From NCBI GenBank assembly GCA_049999765.1, contig JBNGIQ010007173.1:1-23579 (forward strand): 23,579 nt of DNA. The letters are read 5' to 3'. The notes under the pieces were generated by a model. It made no database searches and was not told the DNA's origin. It saw only the letters and a list, made by a program, of their open reading frames with translations. This document shows positions 1 through 8,883 of the stretch, in pieces. A program made the translations under genes and the position numbers. Numbering within the stretch: position 1 is the stretch's first letter; each line of letters begins with the position of its first letter. The stretch comes from Phaeoceros laevis (lineage: Eukaryota > Anthocerotophyta > Anthocerotopsida > Notothyladales).

Positions 1-210
1 CCGCCTGGCCATGCTGGCAGGCGGTTAGGGTAGATGCCCTAGCGGGCAGCCGTCCAGGTGGCGGCGGTTAGGTCTGGCTCCGGCCCTGCCTCCCGGGCCG
101 CCGGGAGGGGTAGGTTCGTTGGGCCGCCAGGCCTATGTAAGCGGAGTGAATTCGGAAAGAAGAGAGACTGTTTTTTGCTGTTCTGACGTCTCACGCACGG
201 CCTGGTGGCG
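1..210 (+). repeat. Left arm of long inverted repeat
   Basis: This segment is the reverse complement of 12924-13135, with about seven substitutions (mostly transitions) and one 2-bp indel by eye, or about 97% identity. It opens with a short hairpin whose stems are CCGCCTG and CAGGCGG. It ends at CCTGGTGGCG, after which the two sides diverge completely. It may be part of the 5' LTR of the retroelement, or one arm of a foldback-type element. The arm may extend left of the window. Confidence 0.85.
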
Positions 211-482
211 ATGGCGGGATGGCCGAGCGGCGGAGGGTTGTCAGATACGGGACTGTTCTCCTTTGCTAATGCATGGGGCCCGGGGCGGTAGATCGGGGTC
301 AGGCGGTCCCAAATTAGCTGGGAGAAGGTAACTTTGGCCCTTTGCAAGCACTTAACTTGGCAATCAAGGACGGTATGGGACGTTTCTTCTTGCCATTGTC
401 GGGATCGCTATGCAAACGGTGCTTGATTGTATGTTTGAACGGCAATTAGTGCCTTTAAGTGTTGTTAGCACGTAATTCCTTG
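211..482 (+). repeat. Probable 3' part (R/U5) of the 5' LTR
   Basis: This stretch directly precedes the primer-binding site, so by retroelement architecture it should be the R/U5 end of the 5' LTR. I could not find the same sequence in direct orientation after the integrase gene, where the 3' LTR should be. That leaves the assignment positional rather than proven. No gene is seen in it. Confidence 0.45.
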
Positions 483-494
483 TGGTATCAGAGC
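483..494 (+). promoter_or_regulatory. Primer-binding site, tRNA-iMet type
   Basis: TGGTATCAGAGC is the classic sequence complementary to the 3' end of plant initiator methionine tRNA, which primes minus-strand cDNA synthesis in many plant LTR retrotransposons. It fixes the end of the 5' LTR at about position 482 and the sense strand of the element as +. Confidence 0.85.
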
Positions 495-720
495 CGTTGT
501 GTTGCCATATATAGATCCGCTGACACACGTGGGAGGAAGGTCAGGGATGTCGGGACATGAAGCTGTCAAGTGAGTTCCGAAACAATGCAGCCAAAACGAC
601 CCGTGGCAGGAGGCTATTGGTGGAGGCGGTTTGGGCGTGAAGGACCGATTTACAGCCAGGCCGAGCAAGTGCCATTACAGTCTACGAGCGGGAGAGAGCG
701 ACGGCTGACATTACTTGCGA

Positions 721-1680
721 TCACGGGTCCGGACGTGACCAAGCTTGGCGCTGCAGCGAGTGAGCATAGCATAGGACTGAGCGGATCTGCGGGAAGGAAG
801 ATGGTGGGAGCAAGGGCGGGCGCGCGCGACCCGCAATTGGGCCCGATCTGGAGGCTGGAGGTTGTGAAGGACTTCCCGGCAGTCTAGGCCTCATACCCGT
901 CATGGGCGGCACCATCGGGTCTGGTCGCCGCGGCAGCCTAGGATCCGGCATCCCATAGGCCGGCTCCTGCTGCCAAGAGGGCCTGGGTGGCCCTCCTCTT
1001 CCGAAGGGTTCCGGGGAACCACTCTGCTCCCTCGAATGGCGACGTTGAGAATTTGGAGAGGCTGAGCGCCCACGGCGCCATCTTGGTTCTTCCGACCCCG
1101 TGGCCATGCCTGCCACAAAAGCACTCCCAAATCTGTTGTGAGTCGCCGGAGGATCTCGACTCATGGAATGCCGAGCGTCCTGGGAAGCTCCCGGCCTCCC
1201 TCTGCCCGCCGAACTGCCACTACCAGAGGACATTGCTGCAGAACACTGACTTGCGTGCCCCACCAGGTCCCAAGCCACAGCAGAACCTGCGTTAATCACC
1301 ACTCCGTCGTCTTCGATGTCACTCAATTCATAAGATTGCAACCAGGAGAAAGCACTACTCCCTGTATCTGCGCCGATGTTGTATGAGGGAGTAGGGAACT
1401 CCTTCTCCGACTCAGAGTCGCAGATCGATGCCCAGCTACGACGCCTAGGAGGAGGAACAGCTGCTGCGTGCTCCCCAGCCGCCTTCCCCAAGCCCAGAGC
1501 CGTTCGCAAAGCACTCCTATCTAACACCCCTGTGGGCAAGATTGTTACTACTGGCCCCAATGCCCCATACTGGGATGACGTCGAAGCCCGCTCGGGCTCT
1601 CCCACTCCTGCCAGCTTCAAACCGTTCACCTCTGTCCCCGCCAACCTACGACTGATAGATGATCCTTGCCCACGGCCGCT
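721..1680 (-). CDS. Antisense ORF in retroelement leader, Arg/Ser/Pro-rich, function unknown
   Basis: A minus-strand reading frame of about 307-319 codons stays open between the PBS and gag. It has no ATG at its head: the first permissive codon is a TTG at 1644, and the frame is open back to a stop near 1680, so it may be an exon or a continuation of the upstream antisense ORFs. The first third has an acidic patch (YELSDIEDDG). The last half is low-complexity with RS, PR and GP runs (for example RRGRSASPNSQRRHSREQ), suggesting a disordered, possibly nucleic-acid-binding tail. I do not recognise a family. Opposite-strand ORFs here are shorter and unconvincing. Antisense accessory ORFs are known in a few plant gypsy lineages (Retand, Grande), usually 3' of pol rather than 5' of gag. 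It may be an artefact of GC-rich sequence. Confidence 0.4.
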   Translation of the reverse strand, partial: SGRGQGSSISRRLAGTEVNGLKLAGVGEPERASTSSQYGALGPVVTILPTGVLDRSALRTALGLGKAAGEHAAAVPPPRRRSWASICDSESEKEFPTPSYNIGADTGSSAFSWLQSYELSDIEDDGVVINAGSAVAWDLVGHASQCSAAMSSGSGSSAGRGRPGASQDARHSMSRDPPATHNRFGSAFVAGMATGSEEPRWRRGRSASPNSQRRHSREQSGSPEPFGRGGPPRPSWQQEPAYGMPDPRLPRRPDPMVPPMTGMRPRLPGSPSQPPASRSGPIAGRARPPLLPPSSFPQIRSVLCYAHSLQRQAWSRPDP

Positions 1681-1882
1681 CTAGCAGAACACAGTCACAT
1701 GGCGTTTCCGCATCTTCTGCCATCTCGACCAAGACATCTCCAATTGATTCCGCCAGTTCGTCGGCTGTAGGGGCGGCCAGTAGCTTCAAAATTTGGTGTA
1801 AGAAACACGTTATCATAGCATAATGATCCACCATGGCCACAGTTTCCCTTTGTCGCTGCCACTTGACCACCGTCCTACACAC
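1646..1882 (-). CDS. Antisense ORF, copy 2 of a duplicated short domain
   Basis: This minus-strand ORF of 78 codons uses a non-ATG first codon. Its C-terminal half (CFLH..., then IGDVLVEMA, then CDCVLLERPWARIIY) aligns with the ORF at 1902-2093 (CFLH..., VSDLLVDLA, CDCLLEGKDWACMLY). Shared features are an N-terminal CFLH, a helix of alternating acidic and aliphatic residues, a CDC motif, and W-A-x-x-(I/L)-Y near the end. Such protein-level similarity between neighbours argues that this strand is, or was, coding. It ends with TAG at 1646, beside the 721-1680 frame. No known family recognised. Confidence 0.45.
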   Translation of the reverse strand: MCRTVVKWQRQRETVAMVDHYAMITCFLHQILKLLAAPTADELAESIGDVLVEMAEDAETPCDCVLLERPWARIIYQS

Positions 1883-1901
1883 ACTCTCCGCTGATTGTTA
1901 A

Positions 1902-2093
1902 CTACTCGTCGATCTCATGGTAAAGCATGCATGCCCAGTCTTTTCCCTCAAGCAAGCAATCGCAAGCAACATCACTTGTGGCCAGGTCCACTAATAAATC
2001 CGACACCCTAGTCTCCAGGCTTTCAAATGTGCTGGCAAACACCACTCTCGTGAAAGCATGCAAGAAACACACAATTGCCGACCCAAACCGCAT
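1902..2093 (-). CDS. Antisense ORF, copy 1 of a duplicated short domain
   Basis: This minus-strand ORF of 63 codons opens with ATG at 2093-2091 and ends at 1902. It is the upstream member of the antisense series 2093 to 721 and contains the CFLH, VSDLLVDLA, CDC and WACMLYH motifs shared with the ORF at 1646-1882. The three antisense ORFs occupy three different frames, so a single product would need splicing or would imply frameshift decay. It lies just upstream of the gag start at 2207. Confidence 0.45.
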   Translation of the reverse strand: MRFGSAIVCFLHAFTRVVFASTFESLETRVSDLLVDLATSDVACDCLLEGKDWACMLYHEIDE

Positions 2094-2206
2094 TGCATGC
2101 AGGTGATCTGCGACGTTCCTGCCTCAATTGCCTTCCGAACACCAGATCGCCCACCAGAAATGGTCCGCCAGGCCTCAAAAGCCTCTACTTACAGCCCCGG
2201 TCGTGC

Positions 2207-3850
2207 ATGCAACTGAAATTTCCGGACGGGAGGGTGAACCTCAGCGCAGGGGAGTGGGAGGAATTTATCGCCGGTTTTGAGCACATGCAGGCTATGCTGG
2301 CGGAGAACGCAGCCGAGATGGAGCGCCGATTTGCGCAAGGAATCGGAAGGGCAGGTGGATACCATAATGTGCCACCCCCCATACCCACACTCGGAGGCGG
2401 CACCGGAGAGGCCACAGACACCATTGCAAATGCCAGTCCCTCCACCAGCTGGAACGGCAGGCTCGGGCCGGGGCGGGCATCCAAGGGGCCCTGGGGAAGG
2501 ACGAGGCTTCCAGCCAGGAGGGAGACGTGGAGCGGACTTTCGAAGATCCTTTCCGAGGCCAGGTCTTGGGTTTGTGCCACCGGAAGTAGAGGTTGAACAG
2601 GAGAGGGAACTTCCGCCCGACAGGACTTATCCGGCCCCCATTGGCAGTAGGACAGGAGGGGGAGGAAGGCCGGTGGAGACTGGTTGGGCGGCCAGATATC
2701 CCACGAAGGTGGTTCCAATTCAGATGCCTCTGGAGCATGCGTCCACTACTGTCGATGCCAAACAGATGGTAAAGTTGCCGAAATTTTCGGCTGTCAAGAC
2801 TGGAACTCTATCTGAAGATGCAGAAGGTTGGTTAGAGCACTTGGCATCGACTATCTTTATGAACAAGTGGACATTTGAGCAGACGTATGTATGGGTGAGG
2901 GCCAGTTTGGAATTACCAGCTTCGCTCTGGTTCATGACCAGGTCTCGACATTTCAAAAATCACTCAGAGGGCAAGGAGGCCGGCTGGCATGCTTTCTGGA
3001 CAGAATTCGAGAACCGGTTCATAGTCAGGGATGTCTATCAGCTTCGTACTCTATTCGAGGGGCGCATGCAGGGCAACATGAGACCATATATTCATATGGA
3101 GATGCGATTCTACACTTGGCTCAGCAGCTCTCGATCGAGAAGGACTCCAAGGAGGTTATTCACCAGCTGATTAAAGGCCTGAGCAACAAGGCAGTGAAGA
3201 AAAGATTGAGTAATTCGAGACCTGCCTCTTTTGAACAAGCAGTGGCTTGGGCCATTGAGATTGAGCTTGACGTGATGGCTGAGAAAAAGGACAAGCCTGA
3301 TCCCCCTGTCAAGGACGTGACCAAGAGTGAGTCAGCTGCGGTAGGGGAGAAGCCCACCAAGCAGCCAATGTCGAAGGAGAAGCTTGAGTCGAATTCAGCT
3401 ATTCAGGCACTACAGCAACTGGGTAAGCAGATGGAGGAGCTCCACAAACGGGTCACGGGCTTAGGCCAAGTTGTGGCTAAATCGGCATTACCAGCTGCAA
3501 CCCCGGCTAGGAGGCCCATGGCTGAAATCCGTTGTCGGGCCTGTAATGATTTTGGACACTTCGCAAGAGATTGCCCAAAGTCGACCCGACCTGCAGCTGG
3601 AGCTGGCAGAAGGATCCACTGCACCGAGGATGAGCTGGACGAACTCTATGCCGATGAGGACCTGGAGGAGGGCAAATATATCTTGCAGACAATTCTGGAG
3701 TCCACGCCAGAAGACTCGACATATGAAGAGGACATCATGATAGGGAGGGTCTCCGTGTTTGGGCTTTGCCAGGAGCAGGATGGCACTATATGTGGGGTAA
3801 ACACGGCATCTACTGTTGGTCCAGAGCTGCTGGACCCAAGCACAACCTAG
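2207..3850 (+). pseudogene. gag: Retrotransposon gag (capsid and nucleocapsid), frameshifted
   Basis: Gag forms the virus-like particle in which the RNA is reverse transcribed. The likely start is ATG at 2207 (MQLKFPDGRVNLSAGEW), an amphipathic N-terminus leading to a predicted helix. A Pro/Gly/Arg-rich stretch follows in another frame (2277 frame). The capsid-like segment lies at about 2760-3060 (LPKFSAVKTGTLSEDAEGWL, then WHAFWTEFENRFIV), matching the retrotransposon gag pattern. The reading then returns to the first frame at about 3060-3085 and continues through a Lys-rich coiled region to a CCHC knuckle at 3533-3574 (CRACNDFGHFARDC), which binds RNA. An acidic tail ends at TAG 3848-3850. 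Two opposite single-base shifts are needed to read it through. Confidence 0.85.
3533..3574 (+). other. CCHC zinc knuckle of nucleocapsid
   Basis: The residues CRACNDFGHFARDC fit C-x2-C-x4-H-x4-C exactly. This is the retroviral-type zinc knuckle that packages genomic RNA. Confidence 0.95.
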
Positions 3851-5000
3851 GTTGAGGTGAAAAACGGTCAGGTGAGGCGCACAACACCTCCTAGAGGCCA
3901 GCCCAAGCCAGCTAGACACTCAGCAACCTCCAACTCCAGAAGGTTTCACAATGTGTTGAACGAAATTGTGAGGGCCCCGGGAGGCAGGCAGGCCCTGGAT
4001 TCCTTCTTTAGCGGGACTGCCTTGTCTTCTGCATATGATCCTTTGGCGAAACCACTGCCAGGTGTAGTGTATGAGCCGTACTACACAGCATTTGTAAAAG
4101 GAGATATCATGGGCCACATGATAGACTGCCTGGTGGATACAGGTGCCACAATTTCGGTACTAACAGTGGAGTTGGTGGTGCACATGAATTTGCGGGATGC
4201 AGTGCAACCCACAAACAAATGTTTCACTTCAGCGTCCTCACATTCTGTACATTCGCAAGGTGAACTGCCCAGGCTGCCAGTCAACATTGGAGGGGTGGTA
4301 TGTTTGGTCAATTTTTATATTGCCCCGCAAGGCGGGTATGAAATGTTGCTAGGCATGGATGTTTTGATGCCTAGAAGAGCTGCCATTGACCTGAATGATC
4401 ACTCTATGAGACTAGCTAAGAAGTTGCCTGACCCGGCGGATGATTATATAGCTTGTAAAAAGGTGCAGCTGGAAACTCGCAAGGCCTCCAAGACTCCTCT
4501 CCATTTCTTCAGGCGTTGTGAGATCGTGGAGACAGAGGAGTGGGTGGGTTTTCCTACGAATCCAACTTTGGATCCCGGCCGACGAGCTGCACTATCTGAG
4601 GATTCTTTAGATTTGACCTCACAGGCTCTATTGGAAACGTTTCCCATCGAGGTTCAGGTCCAATTAAATGCACCGTTTGATCAGGAAGTTCTGATCCCAA
4701 ACTCTGTTGCAGCTATGACCAGGGATCAGCGGGAGGAGGATGTCCACCTACCTGAACCAGCTTGGTTACCTTTTGGTTTTGGTACCCTTCAGCGGCGAGC
4801 TTTTCAAGAGGACCTGTCCATCATTCCGAGCCCATTCATCACTGGGGGCCTACATTTGGACGAGCTCAGCACTGAGGATTCAGGCTCATTTCTCAATTCG
4901 CAGCAGCTCTTTCGGGCGGCCATCAACCAACATGAGCCTCGGTTGTTGCCCGACCCTGCAGACCTGGAAGGGCGAAGCTGGGGATCTCAACGTCGGGAGA
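3851..5000 (+). pseudogene. pol: Retrotransposon pol, protease region
   Basis: This frame is the same as the 3' part of gag, separated only by the amber codon at 3848-3850, so gag and pol would be one ORF if the TAG were read through or mutated back. The aspartic protease has its catalytic motif DTGA at 4136-4147 (within CLVDTGATISVL) and the later YEMLLGMDVL strand at about 4340, both diagnostic of retropepsins. The protease processes the polyprotein in the particle. After about 4450 the sequence becomes a linker without recognised domain. The frame continues to a stop at 5182, but meaningful sequence appears to shift by -1 at about 4965-5005. Confidence 0.85.
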
Positions 5001-5007
5001 TGTCCCA

Positions 5008-6559
5008 ATGTGGACAATGGAGGAGCGAGAAGGCGGCGAGAATGAGGACCTCGTGGGATTTGAGCCCAGGGAGCCTAGACGAGCAGTTGAGGATCCGGGC
5101 ACATGGAGAATGGAGGATATTTTCACGGACATTTTTGGGCAGGATATTTCGGAAGGGGATATTCCTGGGCCGAATCCGTTAGATTCTGTCATTTCGGAGC
5201 CGGATCTTGCGGACCCAGCGACTGTGGAACTAGGTAATTGCTACCCAGCCATTTGGAGCCCGACGGGCACAACAGAAATGGAGGTGACGGCGATGGAAGC
5301 GCCAGCAGCTGCGGAGGGTGAAGCCATCAACATGGAGCGCAATGACTGGGATGCAATTTTGGGCACCCAGCCACCGATGGATTGCTTTTTCACAGCTGAG
5401 GAATCAGACTATGAGTCCGCGCGATCGGATATTTCGCAGTTCCAAGGAGACCAAGGCCCTGTTTGGGACAGGGAGGAGATTGCTGACGAGCATGATGATG
5501 CCGGGCAAGCGGGTGTGTGGAGGGCCTCTGCAGGGGAAGAGGACGACATTCCAGAGTTGGAAACTGATGATGAGACGAGCATCGATGACGACGTCAGGGA
5601 GCAGCAGGCGGACGATGAGGACACAGCTTCCGTCAGTAGTGATGCTCCCGGAGTAGCGAGACTCACAACTGGCCGTCAGCAAGGAGGGACAGCGGATCGT
5701 ATTCGATTTGACCCAGACATTGCGGTATTTCCCGCATCTTACACAGCTGACTCTGAATTTTATTCAAGAAGGGGTGCGGTGGCATACTTCTTGAAGCACA
5801 AAGAACGGTGGTGGGTTCGGCCAAGGTCTTCAATGGCGATCGCCAGACCTTTAACTGACTGGAGCGTGGGAAGGGCGATGCAGGCCCAGCAGGTGGTGCC
5901 TGGGGGACTCGAAGCCCCTATGACTGACGGGCTTATGAAAAGGCTCAACACTAGGTTGATGGGCACGGCGGCCAGGGAGGCTGCGCTAAAAGATCTGGAG
6001 GACTGGAATTTGGATGATTTTTTTTGGGAACCTCCAGGTCTGGGAGCGGCTGGACACGGAATGGACGGGAAGGGCAGTAGGCTAAGCCATGGCCCATCCA
6101 GGCTGGACGCAATTTTTTCAGATGACAACCAGTGGGAGGTGGACATGAATTTTACAAGCTGTGAGGAGAGTTGGGACGAATGGGAGGAGTACAGGAACAA
6201 GTCGTGCTTCACTTTTCTACAGCCAATTGGAGAGGCCCGTATGGCTGGAGTGACACCGGAATTTCCGTTTGAGATGAGGTTTGGGACTCAGTTGACAACA
6301 GCCGAACGTCAGGCGGCAGTAGAGGTTCTGCGGAAGCACAAAGCTGCATTTGAAGTGGATCCAGTCAGGTTGTCTTGCACAACAGTATGTGAACATATGA
6401 TTGACACTGGGAGCAGCAGGCCAATCCATATTCCAATGTATAAGTATAGCCAGGTGGAGCTGGAGGTGATCAAAAAGGAAGTTCAGGTGATGCTGGCACT
6501 GGGGATCATCCAGCCATCAATCTCGCCATGGAGTGCCTCTGTGGTGCTGAGTCTCAAAA
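5008..6559 (+). pseudogene. pol: Pol continuation: acidic linker and N-terminal part of reverse transcriptase
   Basis: The first ~400 codons are a low-complexity acidic linker, with clusters such as EEDDIPELETDDE and DDEDTASVSSD at about 5530-5640 and Trp/Glu patches at about 6150-6190. The canonical start of gypsy RT follows from about 6370: H-M-I-D-T, then PIHIPMYKYSQVELEVI, then GIIQPSISPWSASVV. The frame is cut at 6559 by the CACTA element, and the read-through into the element stops at 6598. The same protein resumes at 8884 on the far side. The linker is far longer than the usual protease-RT spacing in Ty3/gypsy elements. Confidence 0.88.
6557..6559. repeat. CACTA target-site duplication, left copy (AAA)
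   Basis: AAA immediately precedes CACTACAAG and is repeated at 8881-8883. The left run is AAAA and the right run is AAAA, so the phase of the duplication within the A-run cannot be fixed, but its length of 3 is the one that keeps the RT frame. Confidence 0.85.
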
Positions 6560-6639
6560 CACTACAAGAAATAAGGCCTTTTACTAAGGCACAATATTAA
6601 GCACTTACAACGGATTTTGGGGATTTTCAACTTTACAAG

Positions 6640-6960
6640 GAAGTAGTAAAACGTGTCGTAATTAACTCTTGTTTTTCATTGTAAATCACACTGTAGTAAA
6701 TTTGATGTAAAACCCGGAGTAATGTTGTTGTAAAACTCGAAGTTATAGCGTAGTAAAATGCGGGGCCGGTTTACCCCCGGATAGGGCAAAAAGTAAAAGT
6801 GAAAGTTAAAAGTAATTGTCAGAAGTTAAAAGTAGGTAAACGTAACTGTCAAAAGATAAATATAAAAGTAAAATATGAAAAGCGAAAGTGAAAAGTTAAA
6901 ATGAAAAAGATAAAAATTTAAAGTAATGGTAAATTGCTTTACTTTGGGATTACTTCGAGC
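6640..6960. repeat. CACTA left subterminal repeat zone
   Basis: Motifs of the form GTAGTAAA or GTTGTAAA recur at about 6643, 6692, 6727 and 6752. They are followed by a purine-rich stretch (6785-6930) of AAAGTAAAAGT/AAAAGTTAAAA units. The right end has matching GTAGTAAA/TTACTAC motifs at about 8817-8856. Subterminal arrays of this kind bind CACTA transposases. Confidence 0.6.
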
Positions 6961-6974
6961 CTAAACCCTATTTC

Positions 6975-7125
6975 TTTACTATTGGTTAACTCCGCCTTCA
7001 AACCCTAACGGTTTACTACTTGTTTACAACGATGTGAAACCCTTACTCTTTACCACTGATTTACAACGATGTCAAACCCTTACTCTTTACTATTGGTATA
7101 CAACGTCCTCAAACCCTAACAACTG
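6975..7125. repeat. CACTA internal tandem repeat, family 1
   Basis: Three to four imperfect units of roughly 45-55 bp share the words TTTACTATTGG or TTTACCACTG, TACAACGATGT and AAACCCTTACTC or AAACCCTAAC. No coding potential is evident. Confidence 0.6.
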
Positions 7126-7574
7126 GAATAAAAAAATGAAACGCTGAGGGTGGTGCATTTACAGCCACACCCGTAGTAATGAAAGCCGCACCCGTAGTAA
7201 TGGAAGTGTATGCCGTGCTTTTTGTTAGCAGGCTGCCCTCCATCTCCAACTTGAACACCCTGCCCCTGTCGTCACTCCTATTCCTCAAACCTGTACATGC
7301 TTCAACATCCTAACCTCGAGCTCACCACTTGAATAGAGTTAGAGCTAAGCAAGCACATTCACACCCAAGAGAAAGACAACAATCTCTCGCGCACACATCT
7401 GAGCACTGGCCAGATCTTCAGTATTCTCAAGGTTGACCCTAACAACTGTAACTCCCGCCTCCGCCAAGGCTGAAACATGCCTAACCAGTGCTGGTTGGAA
7501 TTGGTAGCAAGAACCTTCGCCAGTCAGGAGTATGATCCAATTCCTCACCCCCTTCAACACTTAAATGCCCCACA

Positions 7575-7765
7575 GGCTGCCATGCCAAAGAGGGCCACAC
7601 TAGGCTGCCATGCCACAGCAAGGCCGCACTAGGGTTTGCCCTTGAAGAAGGCCACCATGCCCCAACAAGGCCACAATAGGGTTGGCTCTTGAAGAAGGCC
7701 ACCATACCCCAGCAAGGCCGCAATAGGGTTTGCCCTTGAAGAAGGCCACCATACCCGCAGGCCTT
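7575..7765. repeat. CACTA internal tandem repeat, family 2
   Basis: About four units of 40-57 bp share GAAGAAGGCCACCAT, CCCCAGCAAGGCCGCA and TAGGGTTTGCCCTT. Minus-strand ORFs across them (7481-7966) simply translate the repeat and are not taken as genes. A minus-strand stretch at 7345-7560 looks more protein-like (ALAEAGVTVVRVNLENTEDL) and could be a captured host fragment, but I cannot name it. Confidence 0.65.
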
Positions 7766-7984
7766 TGATCCGCCGCCAGCAGGCCGCCACTCCACCGCTT
7801 GCACCCTATCATGCCCCATATCACACACAAGGATAGTTTCGCCGCCAACAGCCTTGCAGGCCGCCATGCCTAGGACGCCACAGCCCCGCTCGTATAGCTC
7901 CCGGACTGCCTTGCCCTGTAGCCCTCCACCACAGCCGACCGGGAGCACCTCTAGTCCTTCCCACACCGTGCCTTAGAGTCTCGA

Positions 7985-8440
7985 AAGTTGAGAACGGTGA
8001 AAATGCCCGGCAGAAGGGTGGAAAGCTGGCTCATTTCAACCCTAAATCCACGGACTGTGAAATGGTGGCCCTTTCTACGGTGCGCGTGTGAATGTTTTTG
8101 CCTAACACGAGCGCGGGGTGGGAAAGCCCGGCAGCAGGGTGGAAAGTCAGCTGGCCGCTTTCATCATAAGGTGAGAAACCCTGCCTCTTTCACTTGGACC
8201 GTTAAATGGTGGCCGTTATACGGTGCGCGTGTGGGAGTTGTTGCACTTTCACCATAAGGTGAGAAACCCTGCCTCTTTCACCCGGACCGTCAAATGGTGG
8301 CCCTTTATACGGTGCACGTGTGGAAGTTTTTGCCTTAACACAAGCGCAGGGTGGGAAAGCCCGGCAAGGTGGAAAGCCAGGTGGCCGCTTTCACCATAAG
8401 GTGAAAAACCCTGCCTCTTTCACCTATACCGTGAGGATGG
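7985..8440. repeat. CACTA internal tandem repeat, family 3
   Basis: About three imperfect units of 120-180 bp contain AAATGGTGGCCCTTT, ACGGTGCGCGTGTG, GGGTGGGAAAGCCCGGCA and TAAGGTGAGAAACCCTGCC. The conserved block lengths suggest duplication by slippage or unequal exchange. No ORF is convincing. Confidence 0.7.
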
Positions 8441-8554
8441 CCCTTTCTAACGTGCGTGCATGAATATTTCTGCCATCACACACAGTCGCTTTCACCCGCG
8501 CGGGGTGGAAACGATACACTGTTTCCACCTGCGCATGCAAAGACGGGATTCCAC

Positions 8555-8745
8555 CGAAAAAACAAAGTAAATTGGTGGTAAACTGTGAACCCAAAACGCG
8601 AAGTAAATTGGTGGTAAACCATGAACCCTAAATGGCAAAGTAAATTGGTGGTCAACCGTGAAGTAAATTGGTGGTAAACCGTGAACCCTAAACAACGAAG
8701 TAAATTGATGGTAAACCGCGAAGTACATTGATGGTAAACCGTTGG
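8555..8745. repeat. CACTA right subterminal tandem repeat
   Basis: About six units carry the core AAGTAAATTGGTGGTAAACC, alternating between long units (with GTGAACCCTAAA) and short units lacking that tail. They lie next to the right terminus and resemble transposase-binding arrays. Confidence 0.75.
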
Positions 8746-8880
8746 TTACAACAGGTTACTGTGAAGATTACAACGGGTTACATTGCTATTGTAAACATTT
8801 AGCGCCTTTACTCCCCCGTAGTAAAAAAACGACGTAAAAGTATTACTACGCCATCGTAAAAAGGCTTATTTCTAGTTGTG

Positions 8881-8883
8881 AAA
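8881..8883. repeat. CACTA target-site duplication, right copy (AAA)
   Basis: This is the second copy of the AAA target duplication, directly after the right terminus GTTGTG. Confidence 0.85.

Larger units (their letters stand above)
6560..8880. mobile_element. Non-autonomous CACTA (EnSpm/CMC) DNA transposon, 2,321 bp
   Basis: The left end is CACTACAAGAAATAAG, the canonical plant CACTA terminus. The right end, read in reverse complement, is CACAACTAGAAATAAG; the inverted ends match at about 21 of 25 positions. A 3-bp AAA repeat flanks it (6557-6559 and 8881-8883), the size expected for this superfamily. Element plus one target copy is 2,324 bp, which explains the change of reading frame between the two RT halves. 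The interior holds subterminal GTAGTAAA/GTTGTAAA motifs (probable transposase-binding repeats), three families of tandem repeats, and no transposase ORF, so it must have moved in trans. Confidence 0.95.

Noticed and set aside
213-300. tRNA-like A box (TGGCCGAGCGG) suggesting a tRNA-Leu/Ser gene or SINE head
   Set aside because: No B box (GGTTCGANNCC) at the right distance, no acceptor-stem pairing, and it lies within the presumed LTR.
2185-2738. Minus-strand ORFs opposite gag
   Set aside because: They are shadows of the Pro/Gly/Arg-rich gag segment, with no independent support such as the paralogy seen at 1646-2093.
7481-7966. 161-codon minus-strand ORF in the CACTA element
   Set aside because: It translates the internal tandem repeat (repeating WWPSSRANP-like units) and does not resemble a transposase.
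7575-8745. Repeats with spacers resembling a CRISPR array
   Set aside because: The units are variable, contiguous tandem repeats inside a eukaryotic CACTA element, with no constant repeat and unique spacer pattern.
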